Shown: in pieces, positions 38,101 to 51,000 of the stretch
Layout: each line of letters opens with the position of its first letter
How positions within the stretch are numbered: the stretch's first letter is position 1
Source: Atopsyche davidsoni
Taxonomy: Eukaryota > Arthropoda > Insecta > Trichoptera > Hydrobiosidae
Length of the DNA: 64,000 nt
Direction: 5' to 3'
Assembly (NCBI GenBank): GCA_022113835.1
Contig: JAILWY010000009.1
Coordinates: 14,050,001-14,114,000 of the forward strand
Notes under the pieces: generated by a model
Told to the model about the DNA's origin: nothing
Database searches by the model: none
Seen by the model: the letters and a program-made list of their open reading frames with translations, nothing else
Position numbers and translations under genes: made by a program

Positions 38101-39784
38101 GAATGTACGCCATTGCTATGTAAAGACTCGCTATTTTAATAGTATTAGACAAACATCTTATTTAAATAATTTCCCAAATGTTGAGAGTATTTATTTATGA
38201 CTGGTTTAGAGTGGAATCCAGTCTTTATAAAGGGACAAAACAAAATAAACTTTGTCTCCTGATGATGGCTGAAGGCTGTAGTTAAAACTGATTGTCATTA
38301 GATACTATCCATTTAAAATAACTATTTATTCCAACACTCCAATATTAAATCACAACTAAAATTGATTTGGAAGTCGGTTACCTCTCTTAATTAAATAAAC
38401 TAAAGTTTGGGAAGTTATAGCTTCAGCTATATCATTGTCCATGACTTGCTTTGCCGAGTCTGTGCCAGTAAAGACTTCCAACATCCTGAGAGGCACTGCC
38501 ATGGAATCTCGACCCTAGAAATATGCGTCAACAAACAAGAAAATTCAGTAAACAATCATTATTCAAAGTATTTATTTTGTAGTACTCCAAATCAAGAAAT
38601 GCTGAAAGCTGTATGCCAAGTCAGATCAAAAGGTTTGTTTTCATCTAATAAATATCAACTTCAGATGCAATTTCAATATAGATATAGGTCTTGAAAAAAT
38701 GGGCCCATGTGTGTTGATAATTATGATCTTTCATTGATTTTCCTTGCACGTTAAGTTATACTCATTCAGGACTTACGATAATTGATTGCAGTAAAGATAG
38801 ATTAGTGGGTTTTTCAATTATGTTTGATTAATGAAAGTAAATCTTTACCTGAGATTCCTTAGCATTCAATAACTTCAAATGCAAAGCAAGTAACCTTCTT
38901 ATTTGCAAGAAGGATCCACCGCTTTGCAATATTTTGGTCCATTGTTTTAATAACTGTTGTGATATATATATCTAAAAAAAAAAAGAACAATATGGACAAT
39001 CTCACTAGTAAACATTTTGCTGAAAGTTTCATCTAACCCTAAAATACTACAGTGTTAATAACACTGAAAAGAGTAATTAATATTTTGTTTATGAATATGG
39101 TTCCCTAAGCAACAGTTATGTATACTTCGGTTTAGTAAATAATGATCTATACTAACATTGTATAATATATATGTATTTATTGCGATGATTCATATAATTA
39201 GTTTTGTTTTTGAAACATTTACCTAATGATTGGCTTTCAAATTACTTACCAGTCTGGAAGAGTCTTTTTGTTGGTCATAAAAAAATAGCAGTCTTCTAAT
39301 AAGAAGGATAAGTTCCGATTCCCCCAAAGAATTATTCTGCAATACTCCAGAGTCAAACTGCAATCTCTCATTTTGTTTAGATTTTATTCTTGTGATGAAA
39401 CTTCTAACATATGCTTGTATCCGTATCGTGTTGGTCAGACGCTTTCTGTGCTCCTATATAAATTAAATAACATTTATTTTTTGTAAAATTATTTATGTTG
39501 TATTTTTTATCACTTTATATTAATATGTATAGCTACAATAAAATAATGTACAACAGATACTCCCTTGTATTCTAAGTATAGAGTTAAAGTTGAATTGGTG
39601 AATAATGAAATACTAATAGCGAATGAAAATGTAAATTCAGCAAAAATATTGTGCATACTTCTCTCTTCATTCGCTCTTGCTGGGCCTTCTGTATTAAGGC
39701 ATCTCTGCTCATATTTTGTCTAGCACTTGCTCCAGCCAAGTTTTGCTGGGGTTTTCTTCTAAAATCTCCCTCAAACGAATACAT
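32192..39784 (-). CDS. UBE3C: UBE3C, HECT-type E3 ubiquitin ligase (complete, 18 exons)
   Basis: Ubiquitin ligase that extends chains on proteasome-bound substrates. Minus-strand exons in order: 39659-39784, 39250-39453, 38849-38971, 38382-38514, 37881-38034, 37364-37578, 36866-37256, 36400-36671, 36053-36197, 35884-35974, 35380-35578, 34932-35046, 34727-34845, 34386-34630, 33906-34133, 33413-33668, 32789-32919, 32192-32359. All introns are GT-AG and in frame, giving 1104 aa (human about 1083). The start [12 protein letters not shown] matches the family start. An IQ-like helix lies near residues 48-70 and the HECT domain at about 763-1104, with [13 protein letters not shown] and the catalytic Cys1072 in TASTCMNL. 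The C terminus AGFELS is family-like. Divergent from the LRR gene at 41181. An intron holds a decayed hammerhead-like repeat near 38259. Identification is firm; splice sites are by hand. Confidence 0.96.
38259..38300 (+). repeat. decayed hammerhead-like repeat in a UBE3C intron
   Basis: CTGATGA at 38259-38265 is followed by TGGCTGAAGGCTG, a mutated AAAAC instead of GAAAC, and GTCATTAG. The order matches the hammerhead-type units elsewhere, but the GAAA box is broken and stem I does not pair. A GACTGG/CCAGTC inverted motif lies just upstream. Confidence 0.35.
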
Positions 39785-41180
39785 CTTGGATCAACAATTG
39801 GTTTATAAATCCTGAATATTAAGAATGTAGTAAAATCGAAAACAAAAGATTGAGGTTACGTTCCATCTAGATATTTCGGAGAAAAACAACGATTATTAAC
39901 GGAAAAACTAAATGTCAAATTATTTTCATCATATAAACACTATACTAAAATATTATTATTACATTTACAATTCTCCAAAATAAACACTATTCTTATTTGA
40001 CAACTTGATTCATTTTACGGTATTATTTCGATGAACTCCGAAGTTATATGTAAATTTTACAATTTATTGTCATCGCAACAATTTACGAAACGTCATTACA
40101 CAGAAGTGTGCTTACACCATCAAAAACTAATATATTATTTAGCAACATTCAATTCAAAATAAAGTTTAATTTGTTTGATGTTTTACTTCAGTTGAATAAA
40201 ATAGTCGATAAATATGTTCACTACTTAAAATTATTTTTTTAATTTAATGAAAAGATATTATAAATTAATATTTTTTGAACGTGAAAATTTCTGACAGCGG
40301 CAGTTTTACACCGAAGCTCGGAGAGACTGATTGAACTAAACTTTAATTACTACACAGTTAAATACGTTATATGGATAGCATAATATTATTTCTTCAAATC
40401 AATTGTGATTGAATTCACTGATCAAAATCTAATCTTTAGATAATTAACCGTTGTTATATTTATAATTAAATCAGTGTGACGTATTCTAAGTTTTCAATTA
40501 ATTATTCAATTCAATCAGTTTTTAAAACTAGGTAGTTTGCATTATTGAAACGAGAGTTTGATTTCATAATAAGACTGATATGTTTTAATCCCAGTAACAT
40601 AAAAATAGAAGTATAACAATTATAAGGGAATAGTTTTATGTGATTTCTTTTGAAAATTTCTGTACAAGTCCCAAATGAAATATTTTTTTTTGTTCTTTCT
40701 CTTTAACATTTATCCTTGCTATGTAGTTCTTACTTATTTATTTATTCTTCCACTCGTGCAAAAACAAGAGTTTTTTTTACACATATTTTTTTTATACAAA
40801 ACTCAGTAACAAAAAAAAATCATGTTGATATCCATCAGGGGATAGCCACGTTAATAAATATTAAAAATAACGAATCTTGGATTTTTCGGTGTTATTTTTT
40901 AATGATGTACACACTAGCCGCGAAAATCAAAATTTCCACCGCAGTTGATAAAGTATAATCGCCCTTGCAGTCGCGACGTCATTGTGCGGCGCTATCTGGC
41001 TGAATCATCAAGATTCCCAAGTGCTTCACCGTTTGCGCATGATAAGAAAAATACATATCAATTTAAATATCACTGAATGTTGTGAAATAAAGATTGAAAC
41101 TATTCAATATTAAAATGGTGAAAAGTTTTGAAAAGAAAAAGTGGATTTTTATATTTGGATACTGTGCAACATAGTCAAAG
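39785..41180. promoter_or_regulatory. divergent intergenic region between UBE3C and the LRR gene
   Basis: About 1.4 kb separates the two start codons, which point away from each other. The sequence is AT-rich with GC-richer patches near 40270-40330 and 40960-41040 (CGCGACGTCATTGTGCGGCG). I see no third gene. Promoters of both genes should lie here, but I could not fix start sites. Confidence 0.5.
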
Positions 41181-43912
41181 ATGGGTGCTCTTTATATGAA
41201 AGTTGCAATTGCGTTGTGTTTTGCATTTGCAATTCGAGATTCTATCTCTAAAAAGATACAATGTCCTGTACAATGCAATTGTGATAATAAAAATGGAGTG
41301 CTAAGCGTTTCCTGCACAGGTCATAATGTGGCCGATATTAATTTGCCAGTACCTTCAATGGTACAAATATATGATTTGAGTAACAATTCTATTATAAATA
41401 TCGAGAATTACCACTTTCAGGTTCGTATGATTTAAAAATAATCTAATAATCCAAACAAAATAGAAAATATGTAATGTATGATAATTTATAAGGATTCCCT
41501 CATTTATAAATTATTGTAAAAAGTTTTTCTTTAATTTTAAACCAAAGCTTTGCCTTTTACATTTTTTTATGATTCACTGCTTCCTACATAGATATTTTAT
41601 TTTTAAAAACATCACACCCTGATAAATTTCAGTCATTTGATTGTTTTAGTTCTACGTCATCAATAATCAAACATTTGAACCTATTTATAGTAATTATTAT
41701 TCTTTTTATTCGTATGACAATAGGATTTCTGGCTAAGTTTACCATATATATTATTATTTCTCTCAACCCTTGTGCCAAAATATACTTGGTTTGTACATTG
41801 CAAATATTAAGCAATGTAGTGCTTTACTTTATGACTTTCTCACACATCATTGTATGCCTTATCATGTACTCTAAAAATAAAAGATTGTTTGTTTTGCCTA
41901 CCACTGATAAATTGAAATACTTGGTTATTACTCTTGTTACATTGTTGACTATTAATGTCTTTACTCGCCTTGAATAGAAATTTGACCTTAGTAGCCATAC
42001 ATAATATATATTCTATTCATATACAGTTTTATTAAATGTAGTCTTCAAAACATACTTACTTGAAAAAATAAGTTCATGTCTTACTGAACTGATTTTTTTA
42101 ATAATACAACAAATGACCATTTTTTTCTCCCAAAATTCTTAATATTTCAAAAGGTGGACATGAGAAGAAATGGGTTTTGGATGTAAACTTGAGCAATCAT
42201 CAAAATCCTAATGTGATTCAATGCCCCCAAGACCCTGGGCAATGTTACTCACTGGTGAATTTTTTTCTATCTAGTACATATTTGGGGAAATATGTACTAG
42301 ATAGATATAGTATATACTTTTTTTTTCTAGGAATATGTATTAGATATAGTGTATCTTGCATAATTTTTTTTTCATTCAATGTGTCGTTTTATATTTCAGT
42401 ACATGGGATTAAAATTGATCAGAGACTTAAATCTTTCAAATAATAAATTGTCATGGATAGGACTACACGCTTTAGCCGGGTTAAATAAATTAAGAAAGTT
42501 GGACATGAGTCACAACAGACTTGAACATATCCCTTATGATATATTCCACTACTACAACAAAGAGTTGACATATTTGGACCTCTCCTGGAATAAATTTTCG
42601 AGTATTCCAAACGAGATATTCTTATCTCATTCAAAGCTAAAGGTAGGTTCTACTGAACAAATAATACTTGTACTTGTTCAAACTTGCTAAAGGCTTCTAG
42701 TTTATCCATTTGCGCTCACTTGGCTAGTAATTTAATCTTAAGATTTAACAAATTGTAATGCAGTAATACAACCAGTTCAAATATGCTTATTGGGTTGAGG
42801 TGTAACAAAAAAAAAATTATTAAGAGGCAGAACCTGATATGGTGCTTTATATGAGAGCCAAACGGTGTCTTGCCTTACAGACGCAGACCAGTTATTAAAC
42901 TTTCATGAAAGTAAGGTTATCACTGCCAGGCGATGATATCCACAGACTTATTGATTGTGTGAAAATAGTAAAATATTTAAGAATGTCTTCCAAAAAAATT
43001 GCATTTCTCATATACCTACTTTTATTTTTATTACAGGTGTTAAAGCTTGGTTATTCACAAATATCATCATTACCAGATAAAGTATTTTCAGACTTACCTA
43101 GTCTGGAAGATCTAGACCTCAGTGGAAATTATATGACAACGTTATCAACAGCAGTGCTATCCCCACTGAATAAATTAGACTACATAGATCTTAACAATAA
43201 TCAGTGGACTTGCAATGAACATTTAAAAGAACTTGAAAAATGGATATTGGAGAAAAACATTCATCAAATTTTTCCCATTTCAATTCACTGTTCTTATAAA
43301 AATTCAGATCAGCAGAATATGTTTGAAAAAATGATTTTAGCCCCCAACACTGATCATGAAGAAAGAGAGCCTATTGAAGACTTATATGAGTCTGATGAGA
43401 TAAGTAAAGAAGAAGAAAATAGTGATATAGGGAATGACATAACAACAAATGATACATTCATTGATTTCTACAATGAGAAGGTTCCATCAATGGTGAGCTT
43501 AATAGGTGGACTTGAATTGGGATTTATTTTGGGTATGTGTTTAACCTATATTTGGATAGTGGGTTGCTGCAAATGCAAAAGGATAAGAATGAGGAGTCGT
43601 AGACAACTACGCAGAGAACATAATCGAAGGAACAACGAAGCACAAGATCGTCTCATTTGGGGCCCGGCCATGTATTCTGCCAATGTGGAGACACCACCCG
43701 TGGTGAGGCGCCAACTCTCTAATCCGGAAGCTTTCTGCAGGAGCCTGTCATGGGAACCAGGAGCGTTGTTTATCCCTCCCACGACGGTTCAGTCAACTGT
43801 TGAAGAAACTCCTGCCACTAGCAGCAGCAATCCCCGAAGGTCAACAACTAACCGTTCAGAGACTCCTCCGCCTCCCTACAAAGACTGTCTTGATGATACA
43901 GTTGTTGATTAA
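41181..43912 (+). CDS. leucine-rich-repeat single-pass membrane protein (3 coding exons)
   Basis: Coding exons 41181-41420, 42400-42642 and 43037-43912, all phase 0 with GT-AG introns, give 452 aa. A signal peptide (about residues 1-23) leads into an LRR N-cap with CPVQCNC at 28-34. About seven leucine-rich repeats follow (for example LNLSNNKLSWI, LDMSHNRLEHIP, LDLSWNKFSSIP), then a partial C-cap with Cys220 and Cys246. An acidic stalk (264-300) precedes one membrane span at about 313-339, then a Cys/Arg-rich juxtamembrane stretch (CCKCKRIRMRSRR) and a cytoplasmic tail. The tail ends with TPPPPYKDC, a PPxY motif (439-442) that can bind WW domains of Nedd4-type ligases. I do not know the exact orthologue; an adhesion or receptor-like role is inferred. 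Upstream non-coding exons are possible. Confidence 0.85.
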
Positions 43913-46900
43913 AAGCAGAAAAGCTAAATTATAGACCCACTGGAGAATGTGGCTGAAGTTCACGGAAACGCTCAAGAAATTCTGTTATGCCTGTCAAGTT
44001 TGACGGAATTTGATTAGGTGTACAATCCTTTCAGACCAATATATGCAATATGTTTAGTTATAAATGAAATTCAAAAGATACATAATTCAAATAAAACTAT
44101 TATTCAAAATTGATATATGAGTATTAATTTGAACTCAAATGATGTAAGCATTAGATGCATTTTTAAATCCTTTGTCTATAATTATATTTTTGAAATCCGA
44201 ACTTACCACATATCACAGTAATTTTACTAGGCACGTTTTTCTCTCAATATATACCAAAGTGATAAATGTGATAACATGTAGTCAAATTTTAAATAATTTA
44301 ATTAATGACACAAAAATGAAGGATCTTTTTTATATATATATTTTTTTTAACTATTGAATCTTTATATTCAGGGACATATGCACCTTATTAATTGGTGAAG
44401 GTTTGTAATACAACAGGGCATTTTTTTCATACTTCTGTATCTGATCTGTTCTTAAAGTTAATGCATTTTTTTGCTTCGTACAGTTAGTTATTTTTGTAAA
44501 CAACACTTTGGGTGATGTGTCTTCTCCAAAGTTGATTGATAGAAGTTTTTATACATAAATTCATTTGCGAGATAATCCAATACATTGAAATATTCAACAC
44601 CTGATTTTCTTTAGTTTTAACGAAAAACTTTTCAATGATCGACCAAATAGAGGTATATGTGTTTTTATCAATAATTTAAATTACAAGATTTTTATATACA
44701 TTTTATAAGATAATCTTTAGTAAATAGTATTATGTTATATATATATATATATATATATATACTATATTTAAGAAAAATTTTGTTTTAGAATTTTCGAAAC
44801 ACTTGTTTATTTATTTATACCAACATATTCTTTTTAACAGGCAATATCAAAATAAAGTCATGGAACTTTACTGAAGCAGTCTGATTAATAAATGCAACTA
44901 CTGCTGATATGCAATGGTTTAGCAAAAATTACTTGATATTAAATTAAAATAATTTATTTGGTAATTTAAAAAAAGTATTTATTATCGGCTCTTTATTTTG
45001 CTGATAAAAACATATTTGCAATTAAATTCTAACAAAAACATGATAAAAATAATTAAGTTATATGGGGCTCTTGAGTGTTAATCGAAAAATTTAATAAATT
45101 CTGACAAAAAACTTTATTTTTCTTTTATTAAAAGAAATAAATCATGTTACGAACAAAGTGCTAAAAATTATCAGCGAAACATGTGGTCAACCACAAAGTA
45201 ATGCGAAAATAACAAATAAAACAATACAATTATTTTTGATTTAATTTTAATATAAAATCATAATCAAATTACAGTGTATACAAATAAATATAAAATTACT
45301 AAAATATTAATACATTTATCTGGTTTTAAACACCACAACATAGATAATAATTAAATAAATTGTACTATCGCCACCACCAAGTGTGAAACAATACAAGTTA
45401 TATTATCTGCATATTAACACTGTTCATCTCACGGTTAATTTGGAATTATAAAAAAACTCTACATTCATGTCAAATTTATCTTTGTTTATGTTATTTAATG
45501 ACAGCTGCCGTTATTCAAAAGCATAAAGCAGTTGTAGAATTGTGAGAGTATAACAACAAAAACAACCAAGATTGAACAGATAAAAAGTAAGCAATAATTA
45601 AGCAAATTTCGTTTATCCTCTTCGATGTTATTTAATTTATACAGGCAACTTTTTAAATTACGTAGTAAATCACAAACAGTTAAAAAAAATACTTTAAATA
45701 AATATTCGATAGTACATTCAAAAATTTGCTAAAGAAAAACTTTATTCAATAGCCAAAAAGTATTTACTGTTGGAATGAATTATTATATACTATTTTTCAA
45801 GTAAATTTATGAAATAAACTATACACATTATATTAGTACTAAAAAAAAAAACAATTATATATTTTATATTATGTAAATGGCAATAAAGCATATCAGCAAG
45901 AAAATAATAATCCATCACTATCCATACTGTTTAATCTATAATATGTAAGATCTTTATAACTTGATAATTATATATTTAAATTGTATAATCATATGGTAAA
46001 ATCTATATTTTGATCCAAAGCTTAAATTAATTACAAATCAATAGTTTATATACATAAAAATCTATGAAATCAAAACTGCTCTAAAATCCTTATTATCAAT
46101 GACCAGGGATTCTTGGCTCCTTTCATCATCAATGTAGTATTTACAAGAAAATAATTGATATTAAAATAAAAAAAATTATAGCTGGATCCACCAATATTGA
46201 ATAACAAACACTTAAAACCAGGTTTTATCAGGTTTAGTTCCTATGAGCTCAAATCCAAGACTTATATCAACAATCGTAAAAAAAAACTTTAATTTGATCA
46301 TCACAGTAAATGTATAATACATTATTTATAGTATTACAAATGACATTAAAAAAAAACATGTGATATGTTTAGTTAGCCATGTACTTATGAAGATTTCTTA
46401 AACTTTCACGCATAAAACAAAGGCCAATTTTGTATTTGATAGTTTTGATACAATAATTGGATATTTACTTAAAGCAGTAATCATAATAATAATACACACA
46501 TATGTGTATATGTATTTAAATATATTTTGTAACAATTATTATTTAGCAGCTGAATAAATTTTAAGCATAATACTATGTAACGGTGTTTAAAAAGCCTCTG
46601 TAGAATGAAATAAAACCTTTAATATATTTACATAACAAGGATAGAGATTATTGACTTAGGGTTTGCTTAAATGTGCTGATAACTTAATATATAATACTTC
46701 CATAGCTCCTACTTCAATAGGGACATCTACAAAAGTGAAAGATCAAAAATTATTGTGAATAATTATAGTTTACATCTTAAATTAAGTCTAAAGAAAATAT
46801 AATATAAAAAAGTCTGGTTATATCATTAACCCATAGTTCACGTACACCTGCTTCAGGAAATGACTAAATAAGACTTAAAAATTATAAACATAACTCTCGG

Positions 46901-48042
46901 CTGACAGCCATATTGGAGTCTGCACCTTCCTATCTGGGGTAAGTATTCGTAATGAAGATATCATTAGTCACATTTGAGATTGATAATAATGAAAAACTTT
47001 TATATTAATTATACACAACTATAAAAAAATTGACATTCAAACATTTATTTGATATGTCAAAATATAAAAATAAATATTTTATAAGCTTGGGTGTAACAAT
47101 TTAGAAAAGTGTGTAGATGCCAAAAATATAAAATTACTGGAAATACACGTAAAATTAACATATTGATGGTAAAATATTGACTTATAACTATGGAACATCA
47201 ATAATGATTAAAATTAATTCGTAAAAATACATCACACTCAAAGAAGTTCCAAAAACATGGCATTTTCAGGATTTTGTTGTAGACTTAGTTAGCATAATAA
47301 TATATAGTTAGTTTAGTGTTGTCATATTTACTACCACACACACATAATATGATGAATAAGCTAGTTAAGTTTCCATATGTCAAGGAAAATGACAATTATA
47401 TATTTATACTAGTGTTGTGGTAATATTTCAATCATATATTGATTTTTTTCTGATCGTATACATTGTTTTTAGAAATAAGACTACCTCCAGATCTTAGATT
47501 TATGTGAGGATAGTAAACAGTAAGCCCCACTAGAATATTGTGTTCTATATAACAAAAGGGATATTTTATTATTCTATAAGGTATTGAAACTACTGGAACT
47601 GTTTCGCCTTTATATCTGCCAAAAATGTATGAGAGTTTTTCATTAATCGAAATTCTCCCCATTCGTGTACCTTATGCTGCTGAAAAGTTTTTTTCTATTC
47701 TGTATGTAAAAAAAAAACTTACTAGCATTTTATGAAACTTCTGGTTATTTTAAATGTTCATTTTATCAAACAATAAAATGAAATTTCAATTGTTTATCCA
47801 GAATCGTTGCTAAAAAATCTTCAATGAATTGTTCTATCCTTATTTCTAATTAGGGTTACGATGGTATTATATTATACAGTAAACATGCTTTTTAAATTAC
47901 TAGTAAGAGTTTTACTTATTCATTATTATTAATGTAGATCAGTTCTAGAACGGTTCAGATTATTTATAAGTTCACTACATGCCACTAATGTTTAGTATTT
48001 TAAATAAGGGTAAGGTATGTGCATTTTGATAAATGTGTCCAG
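43913..48042. other. 3' flank of the LRR gene and of shark, no gene seen
   Basis: The LRR gene's 3' UTR starts at 43913, with AATAAA at 44090-44095 (another near 44850). The rest to 48042 is AT-rich, with a TA microsatellite at about 44737-44762. On the minus strand AATAAA lies at 47565-47570, a possible poly-A signal for shark about 470 bp beyond its stop. The two genes converge here. I see no coding exon. Confidence 0.5.
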
Positions 48043-51000
48043 TTACATTGCAGCAGATTCAAGGACTAATTGGCTAACGTTCATGTAGGCGGGATCTGAG
48101 GAAAAAATGTCAACCAGCTGACTGAAGGTGGGTCTCTCCTGAGGGTCGTAGGCCCAGCAGTCTTTCATTACAGAGTAAATGTCTATGGGACAACCTTCTG
48201 GAATCTGCAGTCGTTCTCCGCTCTCCACTATTTCAATTGCCTGAAAAATCAACAAAATGACTTATTTTTATGCAAATGGAAGATGCAAGTACTCTGCAAA
48301 ACTAAGCCACTATTTAACTAAGGATAATTTAGATCCTAGAAAAAAACTGTATATTTTTGTAAAAATTATTTGAAATTTATAAATTGAATAGAATAATTTA
48401 AAATATGTAATTGATGTGTAATATTAAAATTATAACAGCTGACAAAAAAAGACATGTCGATGCATACCTCAACACCTCTTTTATCTCCAAACGGCTGTTT
48501 TCCATAAGAAAACATTTCCCAAAGGGTAACACCAAAGCTCCAAACATCACTCTTGTGAGAGAATGTGCCATAGTTGTATGATTCTGGAGCATACCACTTA
48601 ATGGGCCACTTTCCTCCCTGACTTGCCTTGTAGTAGGAGCTGTTGGCTGACAGTGCTCGTGATAGTCCGAAATCACTAATTTTAGCATGTTGCCTGAAAC
48701 AAGTTTATAAAAAAAAATAAATGAATAGTTTTTTTTATTGAATTTATATAATAAAAACAAATATTACAATTTTCTCTTCAAAACTTAAAAAAAATACTAT
48801 CACATGTAACCTTCAGGGAATGTGTCTTAACTATAACTTTATGATTTAACTCTTGGTGTGTTTCTTCATAAAAAAAGAGCAGTGATCTTCGTATGAAAAT
48901 TATATTTACTTGTCAGTTAGCAGAATGTTTCTGGCTGCAAGATCACGATGGACAAATCTCTTCTGCTCGAGATAGCGCATACCGCAGGCAACCTGACATG
49001 CCCACAGCTTCAAGTCATACATGGCACTCGCCTCTTCAGGTTTCTCTAGTAGAAAAGTCAGCAGAGATCCTAGAGGAGCCAACTCCTGAACCATAGCTAA
49101 TTGCGGAGCCTGAAATGAGATATATTCAATTTATAATTGAGAAATCTTTTGTAAAGTGCAGAGTCATAACTGTCATTAAAGGTATTTAATGTGATAATCA
49201 ATTGATGAAAACTGTATTTAGTCACCTACTTTTTAACTCATCTGATTTCTTTCCTTACCCAAATAATAGTTAAAAGAAAATTAAACTTTCAAATGAAAAA
49301 AAATGTCAAAATAGAATGGACCTTTTAATAATGCAATATATTAATCAAATTTATTATCTTAGATAACAAGTTTCTGATTTACCATGGATATGCCAACCAG
49401 CTGCACAATACACGGATGATTTAGGCCCATCATCACTTTAGCCTCCCGTAAGAACTCTTGCCTGTTTGTTTCCACATGCTGTGAATGAAGAGTTTTGATG
49501 GCAACGGGAATTGGGGCAGATCCGGGAGGCGTGTACGTCCCCCGGAGAACCGAACCAAACTCCCCTTCACCCAAAATATCTCCCGTTGTTAACTGGCTAC
49601 TCGGGATGAAGTCTGTAAAAGAAAAACAGCAATTTTAAATACACATTTATTTTGAATGATTGTAAAAAATTAGGGCTTTCGTTGAAGTAAGTTTTTACCT
49701 TGAACTGTTACCAGTTGTCCTGTTACATCTGTAGTAATTTCACTGTATTTTTCTGGAGTTACTAGTACAGGTTCACGACTCTTAGGAACCCGGTAAATCT
49801 CATCATCAATCATACTTAAGTTTTCATCGTTTGCATTTGGCGGGAGACTGAAAGTGGATCCGAGAAGGTTGGGACTTGATAGAACATCTTTCTTGGGTTG
49901 ATTCGGGTTGTTGTTTAAGGGTTTATTATCTTTATTAGCAGGAGTGGGAGATGTCATGGAATTGTTATTGTTACTGTTATTTGATTTCAGGCAGTTGGGA
50001 CTGATGATAAAGTCTGTTGAGAAGGATAAGTTTTTAGTTAGTAGATCTATTGATCTAGAATCTTTTGGAAGAGGCGGTATGGGAGGAGTGTCCGATTGGT
50101 TTTCTGGAAGTGAACACTTTCGTGACGTTTTGCTATGTTTAAGAGAAGCTGTCGCAGATGGTTTTGTTCGATGAGGTGACGTTTTCTTTGTTCGAGGCAT
50201 TGTTGAGAACTGAAAATAAAAATAGATATAATTAAGGCATAAAAACAAATTTGATTTATAAGATTGGTTAAATTTTGTGAGTTATTTCATTTTAATCTAG
50301 TATTCAACGGTGATATAAATAGTACAACACCTCAAGCAATATTAATATATCAAAGCACCTAACAATATTCTTCTCTTTTTGTCATGACTGTTTTCAGATT
50401 TTTATATTATATTTAAGGCTCTTTAGAAAGTTGACATCATCAAAGTAGCTATTTTGTTTTTAAAAAGACTAGCCACAATGTTAACAAGAGCAATAGAAGT
50501 GCTTTGATTGATGGCTCCTTGCATGTATTTACTTACTTCAGGAAGAGGAGGTTTAGGTGTCGGTGGCACAGGAAGCTGCAAGCATGCTGGAAGACCATCA
50601 GACATTATGCTGTAGTGATCGATCAGATGTTCTAGGGAATCCAGGTATGGACCATTGTCAATGAATAAACGAGTGTTCTAGAAAAAAGAAAAAATATTGA
50701 ATATCAGCTACAACTATCCATCTGGTATAAAAATAAATGTTATTTAATAAGTATTATTGTAGCAATTGTCAGAAGAATTTCTGCTATACACTGTTGATTG
50801 ATACCACTTGTGTGTAGACAGTAAACATGTGAAGAATAGCGTATTTCAAGTGACTACTTACTTCTTTTCTAATGATATAATGGAAAGATGTATTATCACA
50901 CAACATAGTGAGTACAAAGGGTCCGGTATTCTTGTCACTGTACCGAACTAAGAAAGTTCCATCTGTAGAAGCAATGGAATGCATTTTGCAGTAGTCGGTG

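Noticed and set aside
42905..43036. N-terminal extension of the third LRR exon frame
   Set aside because: The frame is open upstream, but a clean acceptor TTTTATTACAG ends at 43036 and the preceding residues interrupt the LRR pattern.
43546..43782. Minus-strand frame opposite the LRR gene
   Set aside because: A shadow of the real coding exon.
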